This document shows positions 1 through 9,627 of a stretch of DNA of 64,000 bases, one piece after another; within the stretch, counting starts at the first letter, position 1, and every line of letters begins with the position of its first letter. This stretch comes from Actinomycetaceae bacterium. GTDB taxonomy: Bacteria > Actinomycetota > Actinomycetes > Actinomycetales > Actinomycetaceae. Below the pieces are notes generated by a model. The model was not told where the DNA came from and ran no database searches. It saw nothing but the letters and a program-made list of their open reading frames with translations. The position numbers and the translations under genes were made by a program. The stretch covers positions 62,001 through 126,000 of the forward strand of contig JAUNAP010000004.1 in the NCBI GenBank assembly GCA_030527545.1, in the 5' to 3' direction.

Positions 1-780
1 TATGGCTACACGCTCCTTACGGTTAACACAGAAGATGACGAAGAGGTGGAGGACCAGCATCTCGAGGCCCTATCCTCCTATCATGTCGACGGATACATTT
101 ACGCCTCGATGTTTAACCGCTCGCTTACGGTTCCAAAACGCTTGACGTCAGCGCCAACAGTCATTGTCGATGCGTCAAGCTCGGAAATCGCTATTCCGAG
201 CGTCACGCCCGACGAGGTTAAGATCGGCACTCAAGCTGCTCAAGCACTTATTGAAGCTGGCGTGACTCGCATACTCTACGTCGACACATCGGCAGACATT
301 GTCGCTCGACAGGGGCGCCATCACGGGTTCTTCACCACAATCGACAATCTTGCACCCCAGGTCGACGTGTCACTGCTCGCCGTTGATGACCGCATTGAGC
401 GCGCATGGGAGCCCCTCGTATCCGCCTTGGGAACGGATGTCGATGGTGTCTTTTGCTTCAACGATGTGCGTGCTGCAATGGTGTATCAGGCCTGCGCAGC
501 TGCTTCTCGAATTATCGGACATGACCTTGCGGTAGTCTCTGTCGATAAAAGCGAGATTACGCAGCATAGCCTCCACCCACCCCCATCATCGATCGCCCTA
601 CCTCATTTTGAAATGGGGTATTGGGGATGCGCGAAACTTATCTCCTCAATTGCCGGTGACTCCGCGCTCACCGATGACCCGATTCTCGCGACGCTCCCCG
701 GCCTTAAACACGATCATGTATCCCTCTACTCCAACGAAGTTATCGGTGGCCAGAGCTGCATGCTTCACACGAATGGATAA
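1..780 (+). CDS. LacI-family transcriptional regulator, C-terminal part (5' truncated by window edge)
   Basis: The frame is open from the first base, so the gene begins upstream of the window and its helix-turn-helix is not visible. What remains is a periplasmic-binding-protein-like sensor domain of the LacI/GalR type: an early VDGYIYAS stretch, an AAQALIEAG helix, and FCFNDVRAAMVYQA, which corresponds to the usual 'F..ND..A.G' element. Proteins of this family are sugar-responsive repressors. The next gene, a GH32 beta-fructosidase, overlaps its end by 8 nt in the same direction, so a sucrose- or fructan-linked inducer is likely. That ligand assignment is inference from the neighbour. LacI membership rests on the effector domain alone. 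Confidence 0.8.
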   Translation, partial: YGYTLLTVNTEDDEEVEDQHLEALSSYHVDGYIYASMFNRSLTVPKRLTSAPTVIVDASSSEIAIPSVTPDEVKIGTQAAQALIEAGVTRILYVDTSADIVARQGRHHGFFTTIDNLAPQVDVSLLAVDDRIERAWEPLVSALGTDVDGVFCFNDVRAAMVYQACAAASRIIGHDLAVVSVDKSEITQHSLHPPPSSIALPHFEMGYWGCAKLISSIAGDSALTDDPILATLPGLKHDHVSLYSNEVIGGQSCMLHTNG

Positions 781-2512
781 ACTCATGTATTTTGATTACG
801 ACCTTTCCTCTCACTCGTTTTTTGATCGCGTTGACCTCTGCGTCGAACGCGTCGGTGACGAGGATGTCACTGCCACTTTATTCCGTGACGGCGATACGGT
901 CACTTCTACCCTTCTCACCCCACCAGCGCGGCGGGGTCTGCTCCGTTTGACCTGTGACCTCGGCGCTGACCGGGTTAAGGTCTCGGGTGCGCGCGTGGCG
1001 CTTGCCTATTCATGGAACTCGAGAAGAGTGATCGACGACGGTGTGACAACTTTTGCCCCGCAGTCTCCTTCGGGCCGAGCGCGGGCGCATATCACGCCAC
1101 CCACGGGTTGGCTCAATGATCCGAACGGATTGTGCTTCTTCCGTGGCGTCTACCATGTCTTTTATCAGTTTACTCCCTATTCCCCGCATTGGGACGTTAT
1201 GCACTGGGGTCATGCCGTCTCATCGGACCTCATCCATTGGCGCAACCTACCGATTTTTCTTGTCCCGCAAGCCGATCTCATGGAAGACTCCCCGCTCACC
1301 GGAGGCGCATTCTCTGGATCGGCGCTCCCACTAGATACTTACGGACGTCCATGTGACGGTCACGACGCTGAACGTCTCCTTATCGCCCTCACTCGACATA
1401 GGGAGAGCGCTAACGAGCCCGAATCAGTTATCGAGACACAAACCATTCTCGAGACAAGCGACGGCGTTCTTCCGGGCGCCGAAACCACTGTGCTCGTCGG
1501 GGGTGATGATGTAGGACGTGACTGGAGGGATCCAAAACTCGTTGTCGATGATGACGGGGTTCATATGGTGCTTGCTACCACTATCGATCGGGCCTGTGCG
1601 CGCGCTAGGACCGCGCTCGATCCCGGTGACGGCGAGTTCACACTCTCTGCTACATCTAGTGATTCTCAGCCCGAGCCCCCCTCTGTCGAGCGCCTTCCAG
1701 CCATCGTGTCTTATCTTCACGCGACCGGTGAACCATGGACGAGCGGGTGGAGTAACGAAGGAGCACTCGTCGCCGATGTGGGCCTTGCTGTCTCAACAAC
1801 GCTCGAGTGCCCCGACGTCGTGACCGTAGATGGACGGCGCTATGCTCTCGCCGGGATCATGCACTACCGGCGTGCAGGTGGCGCATTCCAACCGGTTCGA
1901 TGGTACGACCTCGATTCCAACCCCACCGTGACCGGCTGGTTTGACGAGGGTGACAGCTTCTACGCCTCACAAACCCTCGTCGAATCGGACCGCATCCTTG
2001 CTTGGGGATGGCTCGCCGATTGGCGCGGTCGGCGAGACGTCCTCGACCATCTCAACAAAGGGGTGTTGTCCCTGCCCCGCGAAGTCGTCGTCACCAAGCG
2101 GGGCCTTGGCATGATCCCTGCACGCGAAATTCGTGCCCTCATTTCGTCCGCACCCCCTGCTACCTCAGAATGCTCTTCGACATATGCGCTCGATATGTGT
2201 GCCTCCATCATCGATAATGTGACCATTAGCTTTTCCGAATCGGCAAGCGTACCCGTGCTCAGGATCAGACAGGGTAACGTCATGCTCACACGTCCGGATG
2301 GTTCCCACTGTCATGCCGAACTCACGCATGTTCATAGCCTCACTGCCATCTATGACCGCGGAGTCGTCGAAGTATTCGTCAACCACGGTGAGGCGACCTT
2401 TAGCTGCCTCGGGAACGATTTGCGTGACACATCTTCGTTGAGACTCGAGGGCCTCAGCGACGAGGTTTCTTACCGAATCGTTGATCTCGCTTCATTCTTC
2501 GAGCGACAGTGA
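773..2512 (+). CDS. GH32 beta-fructofuranosidase / sucrose-6-phosphate hydrolase
   Basis: Glycoside hydrolase family 32 enzyme of 579 residues that hydrolyses beta-fructofuranosidic bonds (sucrose, sucrose-6-phosphate or fructans). All three family signatures are present: WLNDPNG with the nucleophile Asp near residue 116, the RDPK motif with the stabilising Asp near 253, and ECPD with the acid/base Glu near 345. A region of about 100 residues precedes the catalytic five-bladed propeller and a beta-sandwich-like tail follows. There is no signal peptide, so the enzyme should be cytoplasmic and act on imported substrate. ATG 773 overlaps the regulator's stop codon; ATG 785 is an alternative start, and neither has a clear Shine-Dalgarno sequence. 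No sugar transporter is in the window. Exact substrate cannot be read from sequence. Confidence 0.9.
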   Translation: MDKLMYFDYDLSSHSFFDRVDLCVERVGDEDVTATLFRDGDTVTSTLLTPPARRGLLRLTCDLGADRVKVSGARVALAYSWNSRRVIDDGVTTFAPQSPSGRARAHITPPTGWLNDPNGLCFFRGVYHVFYQFTPYSPHWDVMHWGHAVSSDLIHWRNLPIFLVPQADLMEDSPLTGGAFSGSALPLDTYGRPCDGHDAERLLIALTRHRESANEPESVIETQTILETSDGVLPGAETTVLVGGDDVGRDWRDPKLVVDDDGVHMVLATTIDRACARARTALDPGDGEFTLSATSSDSQPEPPSVERLPAIVSYLHATGEPWTSGWSNEGALVADVGLAVSTTLECPDVVTVDGRRYALAGIMHYRRAGGAFQPVRWYDLDSNPTVTGWFDEGDSFYASQTLVESDRILAWGWLADWRGRRDVLDHLNKGVLSLPREVVVTKRGLGMIPAREIRALISSAPPATSECSSTYALDMCASIIDNVTISFSESASVPVLRIRQGNVMLTRPDGSHCHAELTHVHSLTAIYDRGVVEVFVNHGEATFSCLGNDLRDTSSLRLEGLSDEVSYRIVDLASFFERQ

Positions 2513-2529
2513 CGCTCTATCTACCTGTG

Positions 2530-2561
2530 ATGGGGGCGGCAGGTTTCCCTGCCGCCCCCAT
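2530..2561. terminator. Bidirectional GC-rich hairpin between convergent GH32 gene and ileS
   Basis: Perfect 14-bp stem (ATGGGGGCGGCAGG paired with its complement) around a 4-nt loop, placed 17 nt after the GH32 stop and 9 nt after the ileS stop on the other strand. There is no U-tract on either side, so it fits the hairpin-only terminators proposed for actinobacteria rather than a classical intrinsic terminator. Confidence 0.65.
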
Positions 2562-2570
2562 GCGTAGACG

Positions 2571-5500
2571 TTAGACCTTAGCCACAGCGATGGCCTCGCG
2601 CCCGGGCGCGATCGTCACACTCGTGGCGAGGGTTTCATCCGCGATCATGTCCCTGTGCTTTTCGACCGCTTCCCTACGCTCGGCCGGCACGGTGAGACTC
2701 AGGGAAATCCGGTCCGCCACGTGCAGGCCGGCCTTCTTCCGCTCGTCTTGGATAAGACGAACTAGGTCGCGAGCGTAGCCTTCAGCCTCAAGTTCGGCGT
2801 CGACTGCTGTCGCCAGGACAACGAAGGCTCCCGACTCGAGGACCGAGGCAGCCTCGTCGGACGCCGCGGAAACGCTCGTGACTAGGGCGTAAGCGTCCCC
2901 GCTCACAGTCACCGGAGCCCCGTCGCATTCGACGCTCGGGAAACGAATCCCGTCGGCGGTCTCTTCCCATTGCCCGGACTTCGCGGCAGCGAACAAGCTC
3001 GAGGTCAGTTTGCGAATCTCGGGCGCAAATGCCTTCGGATTGAGCTTGATATCCGTGCGCGCTTGCAGTCCCGACTCCGCGAAGGACTCCAGCGCAACCG
3101 TCTTGACGTTGACCTCCGAAGCGATGAGTTCGCGATAGGGCTTGAGCAGGTCGGGATCTGCAAGGACGACCGTCAATCGCGCAAGGGGTTGACGCACCCG
3201 CAGGTTATTTGCCTTGCGCAGGGAGTGGGCGGCCGAAACGACGGCACGAACCTCGTCCATGGCGGCGACGATGTCATCGGCATCCCACGCCTCGGGCGCA
3301 ATCGGATAATCACTCAGATGTACCGACCGCTCCCCCGTCAAGCCTCGCCACATCTCCTCGCTCAGGAGAGGAAGAAGAGGAGCGATCGCACGCAAGAAGC
3401 TCTCCATGGCCGTGAAAAGCGTGTCGTAGGCGCGCTCGTCCTCGTTCCAGAAGCGGTCCCTCGAGGTGCGCACGTACCAGTTCGTCACGAGGTCAATGAA
3501 CTCGCTGGCTAGGTGACACGCCCCGGGTATATCCATCTCACCGAAGGCCTTGGCAACGTCGCCGCACACCTGGCGGGTACGCGCCAACAGGTAGCGGTCC
3601 ATGACGTCGAGCTCGCCGATGCGCGATGCTTCAACGAGGGACGCGGTGTAGCCGGCTCCCCCGTTGCAGGCGTTCGCGTAGAGGGTGAAGAAGTAGTAGA
3701 CGTTCCACAGGGGCAAGATCACCTGGCGTACCGTGTCGCGAATCGCTTTCTCAGTGACGATGAGATTGCCGCCTCGCACAATCGGCGACGACATGAGGAA
3801 CCAGCGCATGGCATCGGCGCCGTAGGTGTCGAAAACACCGTTGACGTCGGGGTAGTTACGCAGGGACTTACTCATCTTACGGCCGTCGTCGCCCAGCACG
3901 ATGCCGTGAGAGATGCAGTGGGTAAAGGCGGGGCGGTCAAAGAGCGCGGTCGCGAGCACGTGGAGCACATAGAACCAGCCGCGGGTTTGCCCGATGTATT
4001 CGACGATGAAGTCACCCGGATAGTGGTGCTCGAACCATTCCTCGTTTTCGAACGGGTAGTGCACCTGCGCATAGGGCATCGAACCGGAGTCGAACCAGCA
4101 GTCGAGGACGTCGGGGATGCGCCTCATCGTCGACTTGCCTGTCGGATCATCGGGATTGGGGCGGGTCAGTTCGTCGATCGCCGGCCGGTGCAGATCGGTG
4201 ATCTTGGTGCCGAAATCCGCTTCAAGCTCGGCGATCGACCCGTAGACGTCCACGCGCGGATAGGCGGGATCGTCGGACTTCCACACGGGGATGGGTGAGC
4301 CCCAGTAACGGTTGCGAGACACCGACCAGTCACGTGCTCCCTCGAGCCACTTGCCGAAGATGCCGTCCTTGGTGTGCGAGGGCACCCACGTGATCTCCTG
4401 GTTCAATTCGACCATGCGATCGCGTATCGCGCTGACCTTGACGAACCATGACGAAACCGCCTTGTAGATGAGGGGTTTGCGGCAGCGCCAGCAGTGCGGG
4501 TAGGAGTGCGCGTAAGACTCGGCGCGGATGAGCTTGGCGCGCTTGTCGGCCTCGATCTGACCGAACGGACCTTCCCAGCGGCGCAGGTCCCGAATAATCT
4601 GGCTGTTGGTCTCGAAGACCTGCTGCCCCTCGTAATCGGGTACCTCGCTTGTGAAGCGCCCGGCGTCGTCGACGGGAACGACCGTGCGTATGTCAGCCGC
4701 CAGGCACGTGTTCATATCGTCTTCACCAAATGCCGGGGCCGTGTGCACGAGGCCGGTGCCATCGGCGACGGTGACGTAGTCGGCCGGGACGATCGTCCAC
4801 GCATGGGGTCCGGGCGCCTGAGAGGCGTCGCGTCCCTCAAAGTAGGTAAAGATCGGATGATAGGAGCGTCCGAGGAGATCGCGGCCGGGCAGCGTTTCGA
4901 CGATCTCGCGTTCCTCACCCAATTCCTTCGCGTAGTTATCGACGAGATCGGCGGCGAAGAGAATCGTTTCGCCCTGGAGCCATTCGGCCCCGTCGCTGCC
5001 GACTTTCACGCGAGCGTAGTCGACGTCGGGATTGACCGCGATAGCGAGGTTCGACGGTAGCGTCCACGGGGTCGTCGTCCAGATTGCAGCGAGGTCGCCG
5101 TTGTTCATACGAAGGCCCACGGTGACGGCCTGATCGGTGCGCTCTTGGTAGACGTCGTCGTCCATTCGCAGCTCGTGATTCGACAGGGGCGTTTCGTCGT
5201 TCCAACAGTAGGGCAAGACGCGGTACCCCTCGTAGGCCAGACCCTTGTCGTAGAGGGTCTTGAAAGCCCAGATCACCGACTCCATATAGCCGAGGTCCAT
5301 GGTCTTGTAGTCGTTATCGAAGTCGACCCAGCGGGCCTGTCGGGTCACATAGTCGCGCCACTCGTTCGCGTAGGTAAGCACCGAGTTGCGACAGGCCTCG
5401 TTGAAGCGGGCAATACCAACGCTGCCCTCGATCTCCGACTTGTCCGTGATCCCGAGGATGCGCTCGGCCTCCAGCTCGGCGGGAAGCCCGTGAGTATCCC

Positions 5501-5792
5501 AGCCGAAGCGGCGCTCGACGCGGCGCCCCAGCTGGGTCTCGTGTCGGGCGACGATGTCCTTGACGTATCCGGTGAGCAGGTGGCCGTAGTGCGGCAGGCC
5601 ATTGGCGAACGGCGGACCGTCGTAGAAGACGTATTCATTCGAGCCGTGCTCGCCAGCCTCACGCGCCTCAATGGAGGCGGCAAATGTGTCGTCGTCAGCC
5701 CAGTAGGCGAGAATAGTCTTCTCGAGGTCGGGAAAGGCCGGAGAGGCCTCAACAGCTTCATCGCGGTGTCGCGGGTACGGCGCGTTCGTCAT
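2571..5792 (-). CDS. ileS: Isoleucyl-tRNA synthetase (long, type 2)
   Basis: Class I synthetase of 1073 residues that charges tRNA-Ile. The HIGH signature appears as HYGH in [12 protein letters not shown] near residue 70, and KMSKS is intact near residue 638. Between them lies the CP1 editing domain, including the TTPWTLPSN segment. The length exceeds the roughly 940 residues of the E. coli enzyme and matches the eukaryote-like type 2 IleRS common in actinobacteria. The family includes mupirocin-tolerant enzymes, but that trait cannot be read here. The start ATG at 5792 is preceded by AAGGAACGC, which is part of a T-box sequestrator. It is a single-gene unit converging on the GH32 gene. Confidence 0.97.
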   Translation of the reverse strand: MTNAPYPRHRDEAVEASPAFPDLEKTILAYWADDDTFAASIEAREAGEHGSNEYVFYDGPPFANGLPHYGHLLTGYVKDIVARHETQLGRRVERRFGWDTHGLPAELEAERILGITDKSEIEGSVGIARFNEACRNSVLTYANEWRDYVTRQARWVDFDNDYKTMDLGYMESVIWAFKTLYDKGLAYEGYRVLPYCWNDETPLSNHELRMDDDVYQERTDQAVTVGLRMNNGDLAAIWTTTPWTLPSNLAIAVNPDVDYARVKVGSDGAEWLQGETILFAADLVDNYAKELGEEREIVETLPGRDLLGRSYHPIFTYFEGRDASQAPGPHAWTIVPADYVTVADGTGLVHTAPAFGEDDMNTCLAADIRTVVPVDDAGRFTSEVPDYEGQQVFETNSQIIRDLRRWEGPFGQIEADKRAKLIRAESYAHSYPHCWRCRKPLIYKAVSSWFVKVSAIRDRMVELNQEITWVPSHTKDGIFGKWLEGARDWSVSRNRYWGSPIPVWKSDDPAYPRVDVYGSIAELEADFGTKITDLHRPAIDELTRPNPDDPTGKSTMRRIPDVLDCWFDSGSMPYAQVHYPFENEEWFEHHYPGDFIVEYIGQTRGWFYVLHVLATALFDRPAFTHCISHGIVLGDDGRKMSKSLRNYPDVNGVFDTYGADAMRWFLMSSPIVRGGNLIVTEKAIRDTVRQVILPLWNVYYFFTLYANACNGGAGYTASLVEASRIGELDVMDRYLLARTRQVCGDVAKAFGEMDIPGACHLASEFIDLVTNWYVRTSRDRFWNEDERAYDTLFTAMESFLRAIAPLLPLLSEEMWRGLTGERSVHLSDYPIAPEAWDADDIVAAMDEVRAVVSAAHSLRKANNLRVRQPLARLTVVLADPDLLKPYRELIASEVNVKTVALESFAESGLQARTDIKLNPKAFAPEIRKLTSSLFAAAKSGQWEETADGIRFPSVECDGAPVTVSGDAYALVTSVSAASDEAASVLESGAFVVLATAVDAELEAEGYARDLVRLIQDERKKAGLHVADRISLSLTVPAERREAVEKHRDMIADETLATSVTIAPGREAIAVAKV

Positions 5793-5800
5793 GGCACTGA

Positions 5801-6000
5801 GCGTTCCTTAGGAGTCGATCGGACAGGTCGCGAGGACGCCCAAGGACGCGGTACCACCTCGTTTGCGTGCATGAGCACGCCACTTCATTTGTCGCTATGA
5901 CGGGCTTACCCGGCGGGTTCTACTTGGGTATCCGTTCTTCCCGCGGCTCGCCGGTGATACCCGGATCGCTATCCGGCCGGGTCGACGCCTGTGTGCCTCA
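5801..6000 (-). promoter_or_regulatory. Translational (class II) T-box riboswitch, isoleucine, controlling ileS
   Basis: On the minus strand the T-box core CGAGGTGGTACCGCG lies at 5861-5847, containing the UGGNACC bulge that binds the uncharged tRNA acceptor end. Its 5' CGAGG can pair with CCTCG at 5835-5831 to form the antisequestrator. Alternatively GCGTCCTT (5849-5842) pairs with AAGGAACGC (5809-5801), the ribosome binding site of ileS, with one bulged A. Upstream, a short stem I region carries an ATC triplet (5958-5956) in GGGTATCACCGG, a plausible Ile specifier. There is no U-tract terminator, so control should be at translation initiation. Stem I boundaries are approximate. Confidence 0.9.
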
Positions 6001-6039
6001 CCTTAACGCATCCGTCCCCCCTTTGCTCAACTGGGCTGC

Positions 6040-6069
6040 TTGACGAGAGACGTACCCCTAAGCTATAAA
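6040..6069 (+). promoter_or_regulatory. Promoter of the surface-anchored protein gene
   Basis: TTGACG (6040-6045), an 18-nt spacer, then TATAAA (6064-6069). This is one of the best sigma-70-type matches in the window. The predicted transcription start is near 6076, inside the Fur/Zur-like box, and the coding start is at 6109. Confidence 0.6.
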
Positions 6070-6072
6070 GCG

Positions 6073-6084
6073 ACTATCATTATC
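6073..6084 (+). promoter_or_regulatory. Candidate Fur/Zur-family operator
   Basis: The complement of 6073-6084 reads GATAATGATAGT, which matches 11 of 12 positions of the first two Fur hexamers (GATAATGATAAT). It overlaps the expected transcription start of the downstream surface protein, a position that would allow metal-dependent repression. The second half of a full 19-bp box is poor. Zur is the more likely regulator given the family of the downstream protein; this is inference. Confidence 0.45.
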
Positions 6085-6108
6085 GTTCCATCTAGATGGG
6101 TAGCCCTG

Positions 6109-8667
6109 ATGATTCGCAAACAAGCACGCGCAGCCGTACGTGCCGTCCGCCTGGGAACCGCTGTCGCCATCGCAGCCCTCGGTATCGGCTGCGCCTGGGA
6201 CGTCCCGGCCCACGCGAGCCCGGACCGAGACAAAATCGTCGCCACACTCGACCACGTCGACTCTCCACACGCTTTCTTTGAAAACGACAACTTTGTACTG
6301 CGGGGCCATTTCGGGTCATCCCCCTTTCCCGCAATTGACGACACCGTCATCTGGGTCGGTAAGGGGTGGGGCGATCGCGGAGTGTCGAACTACACGCTGC
6401 GCGTTCCCGAGGGCGCCGATTCTGCCTTCTTAGGAAAGTCGGGTCAGGCGCTTTATCGCTCCCCTGCCGTCCCTGGCTTCACCTACAGCCCGAACTGGGT
6501 GGGAATGGGGGCCGACGCGGGTGTGCCGATCGAAAAGTTCCGTTCTCAAGAATTCAGTCTCGATCTCGTCGATGTCAAGGGGCCGGGGCACCTGGAGATG
6601 TTTAATTTCCGTGCGCCTCTACCCCCCTATCGGCTCCTGTCCGACACGGACCCGAATTTCAGATCGTATTGGATGACGCGCGGCACCCATACCCATAACG
6701 AAACGACCTTCACCAAGCCGGGGCGCTACGAGCTCACCTACCGGGTGAGCGCCCGCGGCGTGGATGGGTCCCTCATTCAATCGCAACCGCAGACCCTCGT
6801 CTGGCAGGTCGGGGGCCCCAATCCGAAGGCGTCGTCGATCAAAGACATTCGCCAGGCCTACACGCAGGCTCCCTCGGCAACGTCCGCCTCCACACCGACT
6901 CTGACGCTTCGCTCCCACGACCCACAAAGTACCGGCAATCGCGATGCCGACGATCTGCTCACCGACCTGGAGGTGACGACCGGAAACGCCGAGGACAAGG
7001 GAACCGTCACTTTCCTTATCGACGGGTACTACCTGGCCGAGGTTCCACTCGAAAACGGTAAAGCCACCTGGACGGAAATGCTTGGCGATGAAACAGCATC
7101 GCTGCAGGCCGTATATATTCCCAGTTCAGGACCGACTGGCAAGTGGGCTTCCAAACCGGTTGCGTTCACCCGCGCCGGATCCGCTCTCGCACCGAATGCT
7201 CCTTCACTCGTCACCGTCACCGAATCGGCCGCTGAGATTAGCGAGCCAGCCCCCGTCGAGCGTCCAGCTTTCCCGGCAGCCGCAGGTCAGGTCGGCTCCT
7301 CGCCGCTCATTATCACCGGCGAGCCGGTGGAACCGGGTAGTTCGACCATTCGTTTTCACGCCCATTCTGACGACCACTCGCTATTCGCCCACGTCACCGG
7401 CGGGATTTACGTCAAGGGAGAAGACATTCCCTCGTGCGCCGTCGAATTCGCTGTGGCCAAGGGCGAGGGCGAAGATGTCGTGGATACCTCCTATTGCGCA
7501 GACGATGGCAACTACGAATTGCGTTTGAATGCGACCCCGCATCCCCTACTCACGGGTGAGGCTGCGCATGACACGCTGCCGCAGTGGCACTACACGAAAC
7601 CGACTCAACAGACGGTGACTTTCGTCGCCGACGACGGCGGGTCGCACGAGGTCGATCCGGGAAAGCCCTCCCCCGGTGAGCGCCACGAATGCACGCGAGA
7701 AAAGCCGTGCGTGTTCTCTTCAGGCCACACCGACATCTTCCACGTGCACGTGGGCGAGAACAAGACGCTTGCCCTCGATCTCAAAGAAGACATCACGGGG
7801 TCCGAGGTTATTCGCGAGCCAGAAACCGTCGTTTTGCACGTGCGTAAACAGGCGCTCATTAACGATGTGGCGAAGCTCCCCGAGGTCGGCGAGGCGGCCT
7901 ATGTCTTGCCTCCTGTTCAGGACCAGCGGCTGCTATGGCCCGGGTGGGATACCCTCGGGGTGCGTGAGGCAGGATGGAAGCACGTCGGCATCGTCCTCGA
8001 TGAGATCAGCGGCCCGGGTCGTGTGTGCGCATTCCTGCCGGGAAACCTGGGCGGCAAGTCGCAACCCATCACGCGTTCGCAACGCATGTGCCTGGAATCG
8101 GGGGATGAAATCAACGTTGCCACCCCCTCCCACGCTCACCTGACGTGGGCGTTCACACGCCCGGGAACCTACACGATGAAGGCTCACGCGCGAGTCCTCG
8201 ACGAGGGCGTCGACGCCGTATCCGCCCCGGTGACCTACACCTGGCGTGTGGGTGAGCTCGAGACCGATTCGGCGGAGGTGAAGCCTCCAGCCAAGCCCGA
8301 CCAAGGTGACCCTCACGCGGGTCAGCCCGAGATCGAGAAGCCGGGGCACACCCCCTCCCCCGCTACCGGGATCGGTCTGGTCCCCATGGCGTTCGGCTCG
8401 CCCGTGGCACGGTCCGAGGCTCGCGAAACCGATCCGGAAAAGACCGCCCCAACCGCCGCCAGCACCGATTACTCAGCCCAGGACACAGGCGAGGCGGCAA
8501 GTACCGAGGGATCCCAGGGGTCCACGCCGGCGGTCTCTGCCTCTCCTGCCGGCCTTGCTAGAACTGGTTTGTCCGGCCCGCTGAGCGCATGGGCGGTGTT
8601 CGCAGCGGGACTCGCGTTGGCTGGCGTAGGCTTACGCGCGTTGGCACGCCAGCTCATGGCCGCCTAG
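6109..8667 (+). CDS. Secreted, sortase-anchored actinobacterial repeat protein (choice-of-anchor M / ABC-transporter-associated repeat type)
   Basis: Protein of 852 residues with a classic signal peptide (basic start MIRKQARAAVR, hydrophobic core, AHA cleavage site) and a C-terminal anchor: LARTG, a hydrophobic segment and a short basic tail. LARTG fits LAXTG, the class E sortase signal. The body holds two diverged copies of a module that ends in a 'PG.Y...' strand and a 'WQVG/WRVG' edge (roughly residues 30-245 and 525-730), with a GHTDIFHVHVGEN segment typical of choice-of-anchor M proteins. Homologues usually sit beside zinc/manganese ABC transporters, but none is adjacent here. Upstream in-frame codons from 6040 were rejected because they precede the signal peptide and include promoter sequence. 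The ligand is unknown. Confidence 0.8.
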   Translation: MIRKQARAAVRAVRLGTAVAIAALGIGCAWDVPAHASPDRDKIVATLDHVDSPHAFFENDNFVLRGHFGSSPFPAIDDTVIWVGKGWGDRGVSNYTLRVPEGADSAFLGKSGQALYRSPAVPGFTYSPNWVGMGADAGVPIEKFRSQEFSLDLVDVKGPGHLEMFNFRAPLPPYRLLSDTDPNFRSYWMTRGTHTHNETTFTKPGRYELTYRVSARGVDGSLIQSQPQTLVWQVGGPNPKASSIKDIRQAYTQAPSATSASTPTLTLRSHDPQSTGNRDADDLLTDLEVTTGNAEDKGTVTFLIDGYYLAEVPLENGKATWTEMLGDETASLQAVYIPSSGPTGKWASKPVAFTRAGSALAPNAPSLVTVTESAAEISEPAPVERPAFPAAAGQVGSSPLIITGEPVEPGSSTIRFHAHSDDHSLFAHVTGGIYVKGEDIPSCAVEFAVAKGEGEDVVDTSYCADDGNYELRLNATPHPLLTGEAAHDTLPQWHYTKPTQQTVTFVADDGGSHEVDPGKPSPGERHECTREKPCVFSSGHTDIFHVHVGENKTLALDLKEDITGSEVIREPETVVLHVRKQALINDVAKLPEVGEAAYVLPPVQDQRLLWPGWDTLGVREAGWKHVGIVLDEISGPGRVCAFLPGNLGGKSQPITRSQRMCLESGDEINVATPSHAHLTWAFTRPGTYTMKAHARVLDEGVDAVSAPVTYTWRVGELETDSAEVKPPAKPDQGDPHAGQPEIEKPGHTPSPATGIGLVPMAFGSPVARSEARETDPEKTAPTAASTDYSAQDTGEAASTEGSQGSTPAVSASPAGLARTGLSGPLSAWAVFAAGLALAGVGLRALARQLMAA

Positions 8668-8673
8668 ACGATT

Positions 8674-8706
8674 GCGGGCCGGCGGGGAGATCCCTCGCCG
8701 GCCCGC
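8674..8706. terminator. Bidirectional hairpin between convergent genes
   Basis: 11-bp stem GCGGGCCGGCG with its complement, extended internally by GGGA/TCCC. It lies between the ends of the surface-protein gene and the SDR gene. No U-tract follows on either strand. Confidence 0.6.
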
Positions 8707-8724
8707 CTCGTATCGACGAGACGT

Positions 8725-9495
8725 TTAGACGCCCTTGTGGCGTGCAACGACCATCGTGTTTGCCTGCGCCACCGGGCGGGTGTCGATCCGGTCGAGGACG
8801 ACGTGGGTCGGACGCGACAGGCAGTAGGCGATGATGTCGGCGATGTCGTCGGCAACGAGGGGGTTGGTCACCCCTTCGTACACCTTCGCTGCAGCATCGG
8901 CGCTGCCGAGACGGTTAAGAGAGAATTCCTCTGTTTTGACCATTCCGGGACACACCTCGAAGATGCGCACGGGCTCACCGACAAGTTCGAGACGCATGGT
9001 CTGAGGGATCATCGATTCTGCGTGCTTGGCCGCGGTGTAGCCCGCGCCTCCGGGGTAAGTCTCGTGGGCGGCGGTCGAGGTCAGGTAGAGCAGGTCACCA
9101 CCGTGCTCACGCAGACCGGGCAGGAAAGCCTGCGTGGTGTTGAGGGCACCGGCGACGTTGACCTCATACATCCACGTCCAGTCCTCGACCGATCCCTCGG
9201 CCACGGGGTCCGATCCATGTGCGCCCCCCGCATTGACAACGACGGCCGTGACTGGGGCCTCCTCGTTGAGCTCGGCGGCAAGCGCACGCATCGCTTCCGC
9301 GTCGGTAACGTCGCAGACCCGATAGGAGCAGCCGGTCTCCTTGCTCAGTGCAGCGAGGCGGTCTTCGCGCCTGGCCACGGCGACGGTGTCCCAACCGTTA
9401 GCGCGCAGCAGGCGCACAGTCGCGGCGCCGATGCCCGACGAGGCGCCGGTGACAACAACACGGGAGTGAGGGCGAGGCTGAGAGTAAGTAGTCAT
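8725..9495 (-). CDS. Short-chain dehydrogenase/reductase (SDR), classical type
   Basis: 256-residue oxidoreductase with the classical SDR layout: TGASSGIG cofactor-binding turn near residue 17, NAGG near 90, and a catalytic Ser plus YTAAK (YxxxK) near residue 150. The ARR directly after the second beta strand favours NADP(H). Close relatives are annotated as 3-hydroxy acid dehydrogenase (YdfG-like) or clavaldehyde-type SDRs; the substrate cannot be assigned from sequence. It is monocistronic and divergent from proC. GGTGA lies just upstream of the ATG. It should be a soluble cytoplasmic enzyme. Confidence 0.9.
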   Translation of the reverse strand: MTTYSQPRPHSRVVVTGASSGIGAATVRLLRANGWDTVAVARREDRLAALSKETGCSYRVCDVTDAEAMRALAAELNEEAPVTAVVVNAGGAHGSDPVAEGSVEDWTWMYEVNVAGALNTTQAFLPGLREHGGDLLYLTSTAAHETYPGGAGYTAAKHAESMIPQTMRLELVGEPVRIFEVCPGMVKTEEFSLNRLGSADAAAKVYEGVTNPLVADDIADIIAYCLSRPTHVVLDRIDTRPVAQANTMVVARHKGV

Positions 9496-9627
9496 GTCAC
9501 CACTGTAGTTCCTCTACTCCCGCGCACTCGCCGTTGCCGAATCTTGCTTACCCTGCCATCGCGCGGTGAAGGATCAAGCCAGGTAGCGTTGAGTTATTTG
9601 GAGTGCGCAAGAGACGAGGGGGCACAC

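Noticed and set aside
5145..5900. 251-codon plus-strand frame over the ileS start and T-box
   Set aside because: Antisense to ileS, and the region is explained by the T-box structure.
8737..9627. N-terminal extension of proC of about 297 residues
   Set aside because: It runs antisense to the SDR gene, while ATG 9628 begins the Rossmann motif and has a ribosome site.
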